Origin: Geodermatophilaceae bacterium
GTDB taxonomy: Bacteria; Actinomycetota; Actinomycetes; Mycobacteriales; Geodermatophilaceae
Assembly (NCBI GenBank): GCA_013696785.1
Contig: JACCXW010000320.1
Coordinates: forward strand, 1-9,942
Direction: 5' to 3'
DNA length: 9,942 nt
The position numbers and the translations under genes were made by a program. The notes beneath the pieces were generated by a model. That model was not told the DNA's origin. It did no database searches and saw nothing but the letters and a program-made list of their open reading frames with translations. Positions 5,850 through 9,942 of the stretch are shown one piece after another (the stretch's first letter is position 1; the number at the start of each line of letters is the position of its first letter).

Positions 5850-6862
5850 CGCTGCGGCTCGCGATGCGCAGCGCCCACCACGTCGGACAGGCGCCGGACA
5901 CCGCGCCGGGTGAGTTCCGCGCGCAGTTCCGACAGCACCCGGGTCGGCGCGGACGGGTCGTGGAACACCGCCGTACCCACGGAGACCGCGCTGGCGCCGG
6001 CCAGTAGGAACTGCAGCGCGTCCAGGCCGGTCAGGATCCCACCCATCCCGAGGATCGGTACGTCGGGCAGCGCGGCATGGACCTGCCACACGCAGCGCAC
6101 CGCCACCGGCCGGATCGCCGGGCCGGACAGCCCGCCGGTGACCCCGGCCAGCACCGGTCGCATCGTCTCGGTGTCGATCAGCATGCCGAGCAGGGTGTTG
6201 ATCATCGACAGCCCGTCCGCGCCGGCGTCGACGCAGGACTGCGCGATCGCGACGATGTCGGTGACATCCGGCGACAGCTTCGCGAACACCGGCACGCCGT
6301 TCGCCTCGGCCTTGACGGCGCGCACCACGTCGGCCGCCGCCAGCGGATCGCAGGCGAACACCTGCCCCCGGGAGGCGACATTGGGGCAGGAGATGTTGAC
6401 CTCGAGCAGGACGAGCGCGGGCACCCCGACCAGGCGGCGGGCCAGCTCGGCGAATTCCTCGACGGTGCCGCCGGCGATGCTGACGACCGCGCGCGCGCCG
6501 CGCTCGGCCAGCCACGGCAGATCGTGCTCCAGGAACGCGTCGATACCGGGTCCCTGCAAGCCGATCGAGTTGAGCATCCCGCTCGGCGTCTCGGCCATCC
6601 GCGGCGTCGCCCGTCCGGAGCGCGGCCGGAGCATCACCGACTTCGTGACCACGGCTCCCAGGTCGGACACGTCCATGAACGGCGCCAGCTCCCGGCCCGC
6701 TGCCGAACAGCCTGACGCGGTCAGTACCGGGTTCGGCAAGGTGACGCCTGCCAGCGTGGTCGCCAGGTCCACCCGCTGGCCGGCTTCGCCATGATCATGA
6801 GTGTGAGTTCCGGGGATTTCCCCGATCCCACACTCATGATCATGGATCGTCACCGGGTTCAT
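5846..6862 (-). CDS. pyrD: Dihydroorotate dehydrogenase, class 1B catalytic subunit, with an unusual N-terminal insertion
   Basis: The FMN subunit that oxidises dihydroorotate to orotate, passing electrons through PyrK to NAD+; cytosolic. From ATG 6862 it has 338 residues. The core runs from VDLATTLAGVTLPNPVLTAS (31-50) through SIGLQGPGIDAF (99-110), EVNISCPNV (154-162) with Cys159 as the class 1 active-site base, FAKLSPDVTDI (193-203), GGLSGPAI (243-250), GMGGI (272-276) and GTAVF (296-300). Residues 1-30 are not typical; homologues usually begin at about residue 29. Residues 6-24 come from a 57-nt palindrome. I chose ATG 6862 because it overlaps the pyrK stop by 1 nt (TGATG) and GGGAG lies 7 nt upstream. 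The alternative GTG at 6772 (Val31) has no good Shine-Dalgarno sequence; if used, the palindrome would be in an 89-nt gap. The 3' end overlaps pyrF by 4 nt. Confidence 0.95.
   Translation of the reverse strand: MNPVTIHDHECGIGEIPGTHTHDHGEAGQRVDLATTLAGVTLPNPVLTASGCSAAGRELAPFMDVSDLGAVVTKSVMLRPRSGRATPRMAETPSGMLNSIGLQGPGIDAFLEHDLPWLAERGARAVVSIAGGTVEEFAELARRLVGVPALVLLEVNISCPNVASRGQVFACDPLAAADVVRAVKAEANGVPVFAKLSPDVTDIVAIAQSCVDAGADGLSMINTLLGMLIDTETMRPVLAGVTGGLSGPAIRPVAVRCVWQVHAALPDVPILGMGGILTGLDALQFLLAGASAVSVGTAVFHDPSAPTRVLSELRAELTRRGVRRLSDVVGAAHREPQR
6789..6845. repeat. 57-nt palindromic element at the 5' end of pyrD
   Basis: Perfect 17-bp arms, CCATGATCATGAGTGTG (6789-6805) and its reverse complement (6829-6845), surround a smaller inverted repeat CGGGGA/TCCCCG (6811-6816 / 6819-6824). 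In the minus-strand RNA this makes a 17-bp stem, an internal loop, then 5 bp closed by AAAU. The element is exactly 19 codons and encodes residues 6-24 of PyrD, including HDH in both arms because CATGATCATG is itself palindromic. It starts 17 nt after the first base of the pyrD ATG, near the edge of an initiating ribosome. Chance formation of a 17-bp perfect stem here is very unlikely. It may be a dispersed palindromic repeat. Confidence 0.9.
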
Positions 6863-7710
6863 CAGTGCGCTCCCATGGCACCGGCGCCCACGACGTCCGC
6901 TGGAAGGCTGCCCACGTCCTTCCACCGGACCCGCTCGGCGTCGAAGACCGGCCCCTCGACACAGCTGCGCACCATCCGGGAGCGGCCGTCGACGCCGACG
7001 ACCGGAAGCACGCACGTCATGCACACCCCGATCCCGCAAGCCATGGACTCCTCCACCGCGACCTGGCAGGGCACGTCGTACACCGCCGCCATCTCCCCGA
7101 CTGCCCGCAGCATCGCCATCGGCCCGCAGGCGTAGACCGACGTGGCACCGGGTGACCCGAGTAATGCGGGCACAGCGTCGGTCACCAGCCCGCGCACACC
7201 CGCCGACCCGTCGTCGGTCGTCACGGCTACCGAATCTGCGACGTCACGTGCCTCGTCGATACCGAACAGCCGATCCGCACTGCCCGCACCGACGACGATG
7301 TGCACCGCCGAGCCCGCGGCGCGCAACCGTCGCGCCAGGTCGAACATCGGCGCGCTGCCGTAGCCACCGGCGACCAGCACGGCGGTGCCGGGCTCAGCGG
7401 GGAGTGTGAACGGGCGGCCCAGCGGACCGACCACGTCCAGCGGCGTACCGGCCCCTACCCGGACGAGCCAGGCGGTTCCCCGGCCGTGCTCGGCCACGAC
7501 GATCTGGATCCGGCCGGTGGACGGATCGGCGGTGTAAAGCGCGAAGGAGCGCCGCAGCAGCATCGCCGTGTCCGGACCCCCGACGGCCACGGCAACGAAC
7601 TGCCCTGGCTCTACAGCGGCCGCAATCGCCGGGGCGTCGAGAGTGATCAGGAAGTACGCGCCGACCGGCTCCACGGAGACGACCCGTGCCTTTACCTGGC
7701 TCCCCGTCAC
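6862..7710 (-). CDS. pyrK: Dihydroorotate dehydrogenase electron-transfer subunit
   Basis: An FAD and 2Fe-2S protein that carries electrons from the FMN of PyrD to NAD+, forming the class 1B heterotetramer. The protein has 282 residues. The FAD-binding barrel includes VEPGQFVAVAV (33-43) and LLRRSFALY (51-59). The NAD-binding Rossmann part shows VLVAGGYGSAPMFDLA (111-126) and YACGPMAM (193-200). The C-terminal iron-sulfur cluster ligands are Cys225, Cys230, Cys233 and Cys250 (C-x4-C-x2-C-x16-C), the PyrK pattern. The start is GTG at 7710, overlapping the carB stop as GTGA (4 nt), with GGGAG 8 nt upstream. The stop overlaps the pyrD ATG by one base. Its presence next to pyrD shows the organism uses the NAD-linked cytosolic enzyme rather than the quinone-linked class 2 form. 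Also called pyrDII. Confidence 0.96.
   Translation of the reverse strand: MTGSQVKARVVSVEPVGAYFLITLDAPAIAAAVEPGQFVAVAVGGPDTAMLLRRSFALYTADPSTGRIQIVVAEHGRGTAWLVRVGAGTPLDVVGPLGRPFTLPAEPGTAVLVAGGYGSAPMFDLARRLRAAGSAVHIVVGAGSADRLFGIDEARDVADSVAVTTDDGSAGVRGLVTDAVPALLGSPGATSVYACGPMAMLRAVGEMAAVYDVPCQVAVEESMACGIGVCMTCVLPVVGVDGRSRMVRSCVEGPVFDAERVRWKDVGSLPADVVGAGAMGAH
6870..6874 (-). promoter_or_regulatory. pyrD ribosome binding site
   Basis: GGGAG on the minus strand lies 7 nt before the ATG at 6862, inside the 3' end of pyrK. It supports 6862 over the internal GTG at 6772 as the pyrD start, and hence translation of the palindrome. Confidence 0.6.
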
Positions 7711-9942
7711 GTCCCGGTCTCCCAGTGCGCCCGTAGCCTCGCATGCAGCTGCTGCAGCGGGTGTACGCCGACCCGTCCGTTCAATTGCGCCTCGATGCCC
7801 TGCACGGCGGCGGCCGCGCCCTGAATCGTCGTGATGCAGGGGATGCCGACCGTCACGGCCGCAGTGCGGATCTCGTAGCCGTCCAGCCGTGGCCCGGAGT
7901 TGCCGAACGGCGTGTTGATCACCATCGCCACGTCACCGGCAAGGATCCGCTCGACGCAGTTGCCCGGCCCGTCGCTGAACTTACCGACCACCTGCGCGTC
8001 GACTCCGTTGCGCCGCAGCACCTGCGCCGTCCCGGCCGTCGCGAGGACGTCGAAGCCGAGGTCGGCCAGTCGCTTCACCGGGAAGATCGCCGACCGCTTG
8101 TCGCGGTTGGCGAGACTGACGAAGACGGTTCCAGACGTCGGGAGCGACCCGTACGCCGCGGTCTGGGATTTGGCGAACGCGGTGCCGAACACCGCGTCGA
8201 TGCCCATGACCTCGCCGGTCGACTTCATCTCCGGTCCCAGCACGGTGTCCACGCCGTGGCCCTCGACGGTCCGGAATCGCTGGAACGGAAGCACCGCCTC
8301 CTTGACCGAGATCGGGGCGTCCCAGGGCAGATCGCCGCCGTCACCCGCAACCGGCAGCAGGCCCTCTGAGCGCAGCTCGGCCACCGTCGTACCGATCGCG
8401 ATCCGGGCCGCGGCCTTGGCCAGCGGGACGGCGGTCGCCTTGGACACGAACGGCACCGTCCGCGACGCCCGCGGGTTGGCCTCGAGCACGTACAGGACGT
8501 CGTCCTTGAGGGCGTACTGGACGTTGAGCAGTCCGCGCACGCCGACCGCGGCGGCGATCCGCTCGGTGCACGCCCGGATCCGCGCGATCTCCCCCATCCC
8601 GAGGGTGATCGGCGGCAGCGCACACGCCGAATCGCCGGAGTGGATGCCGGCCTCTTCAATGTGTTCCATGACGCCGCCGAGATACAGCTCGACGCCGTCG
8701 TACAACGCGTCCACGTCGATCTCGATGGCATCTTCGAGGAAACGATCGACCAGCACCGGGTGCTCGGGGCTCACATCGGTGGCCTTGCCGATGTACGCCT
8801 CCAGCGCGGCGTCGTCGTACACGATCTCCATCCCGCGGCCGCCGAGGACGTAGGACGGACGGACCAGGACCGGGTAGCTGATGACCGCGGCGATGGCCAC
8901 AGCTTCGGCGTACGACGTGGCGGTGCCGTTGCGCGGCGTCGGCAGGCCGTCCTCGGCGAGCAGTCGCCCGAAGGCGCCGCGTTCCTCAGCCACGTGGATG
9001 GCTTCCGGCTGAGTGCCGAGAATCGGTACGCCGGCGTCCTTAAGCCGCTGCGCCAGGCCAAGCGGCGTCTGCCCGCCGAGCTGGCAGATGACGCCAAGCA
9101 CCTCGCCCGCTGCGCACTCCGCCTCGACCACCTCCAACACGTCCTCGAACGTCAGCGGCTCGAAGTACAGCCGGTCGGAGGTGTCGTAGTCGGTCGAGAC
9201 GGTCTCGGGATTGCAGTTGACCATCACCGTCTCGACGCCGGCCTCGCGCAACGCGAGTGCAGCGTGCACGCACGAGTAGTCGAACTCGATGCCCTGCCCG
9301 ATCCGGTTCGGTCCGCTGCCCAGGATCAGTACAGCAGGGCGATCCCGGGAGGCGACTTCGGTTTCCTCGTCGTAGGTGGAGTAGTGGTACGGCGTCGTTG
9401 CGGCGAACTCGGCCGCGCACGTGTCCACAGTCTTGAACACCGGTCGAACGCCGAGCCGCCAACGCAGGCTGCGGACGCCGTCCTCGCCGGCGAATTCCGG
9501 GCGCAGGGCAGCGATCTGTCGGTCGGAGCAGCCCGCCCGTTTCGCCCGGCGGAGCAGCGCAATGTCGAGCGACGGGGCGGTTTCGATGTCGGCGCGAAGC
9601 TCCACCAGCGAGGCGACCTGGTCGACGAACCAGGGGTCCCACCCGGACGCGGCGACGACGTCCGCGACGGTTGCTCCGAGCCGTAGCGCCCGCTCCACGT
9701 CGTACACCCGGCCGTCTCGCGGAGTCCTCAGCGAGTCCACTGTGGACTCGGCAGTCGCGTCCTCTGGGTCAGGCACGGTCCAGAACCCGGCGGTGCCGGT
9801 TTCCAGTGAGCGCAACACCTTCTGCAGCGCCTCGGTGAAGTTCCGACCGATCGCCATCGCCTCGCCCACGGACTTCATCGTCGTGGTGAGCTCGGTGTCC
9901 GCGCCGGGAAACTTCTCGAAGGCGAACCGCGGTGCCTTGACG
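7707..9942 (-). CDS. carB: Carbamoyl phosphate synthetase large subunit, C-terminal two thirds (5' end outside window)
   Basis: Makes carbamoyl phosphate from bicarbonate, ammonia (channelled from the CarA glutaminase) and two ATP, for pyrimidines and arginine. The window holds 744 residues plus the stop; full-length proteins have about 1,070-1,110, so roughly the first third is missing. In fragment numbering, EKFPGADTELTTTMKSVGEA (9-28) ends the carboxyphosphate half. The oligomerisation domain follows. The second ATP-grasp half starts at LILGSGPNRIGQGIEFDYS (205-223), with VRPSYVLGGRGMEIVYD (360-376), HIEEAGIHSGDS (427-438), EANPRASRTVPF (487-498) and GPEMKSTGEVMGID (569-582). The allosteric MGS-like domain begins near GTVFVSLANRDKR (604-616) and runs to the end, containing INTPFGN (675-681). 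No frameshift or premature stop is seen. It overlaps pyrK by 4 nt and is presumably preceded by carA outside the window. Confidence 0.97.
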   Translation of the reverse strand, partial: VKAPRFAFEKFPGADTELTTTMKSVGEAMAIGRNFTEALQKVLRSLETGTAGFWTVPDPEDATAESTVDSLRTPRDGRVYDVERALRLGATVADVVAASGWDPWFVDQVASLVELRADIETAPSLDIALLRRAKRAGCSDRQIAALRPEFAGEDGVRSLRWRLGVRPVFKTVDTCAAEFAATTPYHYSTYDEETEVASRDRPAVLILGSGPNRIGQGIEFDYSCVHAALALREAGVETVMVNCNPETVSTDYDTSDRLYFEPLTFEDVLEVVEAECAAGEVLGVICQLGGQTPLGLAQRLKDAGVPILGTQPEAIHVAEERGAFGRLLAEDGLPTPRNGTATSYAEAVAIAAVISYPVLVRPSYVLGGRGMEIVYDDAALEAYIGKATDVSPEHPVLVDRFLEDAIEIDVDALYDGVELYLGGVMEHIEEAGIHSGDSACALPPITLGMGEIARIRACTERIAAAVGVRGLLNVQYALKDDVLYVLEANPRASRTVPFVSKATAVPLAKAAARIAIGTTVAELRSEGLLPVAGDGGDLPWDAPISVKEAVLPFQRFRTVEGHGVDTVLGPEMKSTGEVMGIDAVFGTAFAKSQTAAYGSLPTSGTVFVSLANRDKRSAIFPVKRLADLGFDVLATAGTAQVLRRNGVDAQVVGKFSDGPGNCVERILAGDVAMVINTPFGNSGPRLDGYEIRTAAVTVGIPCITTIQGAAAAVQGIEAQLNGRVGVHPLQQLHARLRAHWETGT
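7719..7723 (-). promoter_or_regulatory. pyrK ribosome binding site
   Basis: GGGAG on the minus strand lies 8 nt before the GTG at 7710, inside the end of carB. It supports the GTGA overlap start of pyrK. Confidence 0.55.
9732..9750. repeat. Perfect 9-bp palindrome inside carB
   Basis: CGAGTCCAC and GTGGACTCG flank a single T. It lies in coding sequence for the variable linker residues ESTVDS, between the carboxyphosphate and oligomerisation domains. It could be an operator-like site, but palindromes of this size are expected occasionally by chance in 10 kb of GC-rich DNA. Confidence 0.35.

Noticed and set aside
5850..6515. Upstream in-frame extension of pyrF
   Set aside because: The frame is open because it is out of phase with pyrD; the Arg/Gly-rich translation matches no OMP decarboxylase, and the ATGA overlap at 5849 explains the start.
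4656..6794. Long plus-strand open frame (712 codons) opposite pyrD, pyrF and mihF
   Set aside because: It is antisense to three well-supported genes, its translation is rich in Ser, Arg, Pro and Thr with no recognisable motif, and such open antisense frames are routine in GC-rich DNA.
6863..7039. In-frame upstream extension of pyrD to 7039
   Set aside because: It lies wholly inside the iron-sulfur region of pyrK in another frame and gives an Arg-rich non-homologous tail.
1..9942. CRISPR array, tRNA, insertion sequence, defence or prophage genes
   Set aside because: No regularly spaced repeats, no tRNA-like arms, no transposase or integrase motifs; all ten frames with protein signatures are housekeeping genes.

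Overview
This window comes from a high-GC actinobacterium. It is about 70% GC by eye, starts many genes with GTG, and carries the actinobacterial order carB-pyrK-pyrD-pyrF-mihF-gmk-rpoZ-coaBC-metK-priA. All ten genes lie on the minus strand, so they read from high to low coordinates, and both end genes are cut by the window. The pyrK plus class 1B pyrD pair differs from Mycobacterium and Corynebacterium, which use a class 2 enzyme. It suggests a Streptomyces-, Frankia- or Geodermatophilus-like lineage, but I cannot place the genus.

Layout: (1) 9942-5022 holds the end of de novo pyrimidine synthesis: carB (C-terminal two thirds), pyrK, pyrD and pyrF. These are joined by 4-, 1- and 4-nt overlaps, as in a translationally coupled operon. 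(2) 4933-3648 holds mihF (actinobacterial integration host factor), gmk (GMP to GDP) and rpoZ (omega subunit of RNA polymerase), with a candidate promoter in the pyrF-mihF gap. (3) 3613-1137 holds coaBC (4'-phosphopantetheine for CoA) and metK (S-adenosylmethionine). (4) 1075-1 holds the N-terminal half of priA, which lacks the helicase signatures. No intergenic gap exceeds about 90 nt. There are no tRNA or rRNA genes, CRISPR arrays or transposase genes.

Working together, the genes make UMP precursors, convert GMP to GDP, supply two cofactors, and include two nucleic-acid machinery proteins. This is a housekeeping growth cluster rather than an accessory island.

The most unusual feature is a 57-nt (19-codon) near-perfect palindrome at 6789-6845 inside the 5' end of pyrD. 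Its 17-bp arms match perfectly and enclose a second small hairpin. It adds a His/Asp-rich peptide ahead of the conserved enzyme core. A 12-nt core of its arm recurs in a second inverted repeat that fills the metK-priA gap at 1080-1130. Together they suggest a mobile or dispersed palindromic repeat family, one copy of which sits in frame in an essential metabolic gene.
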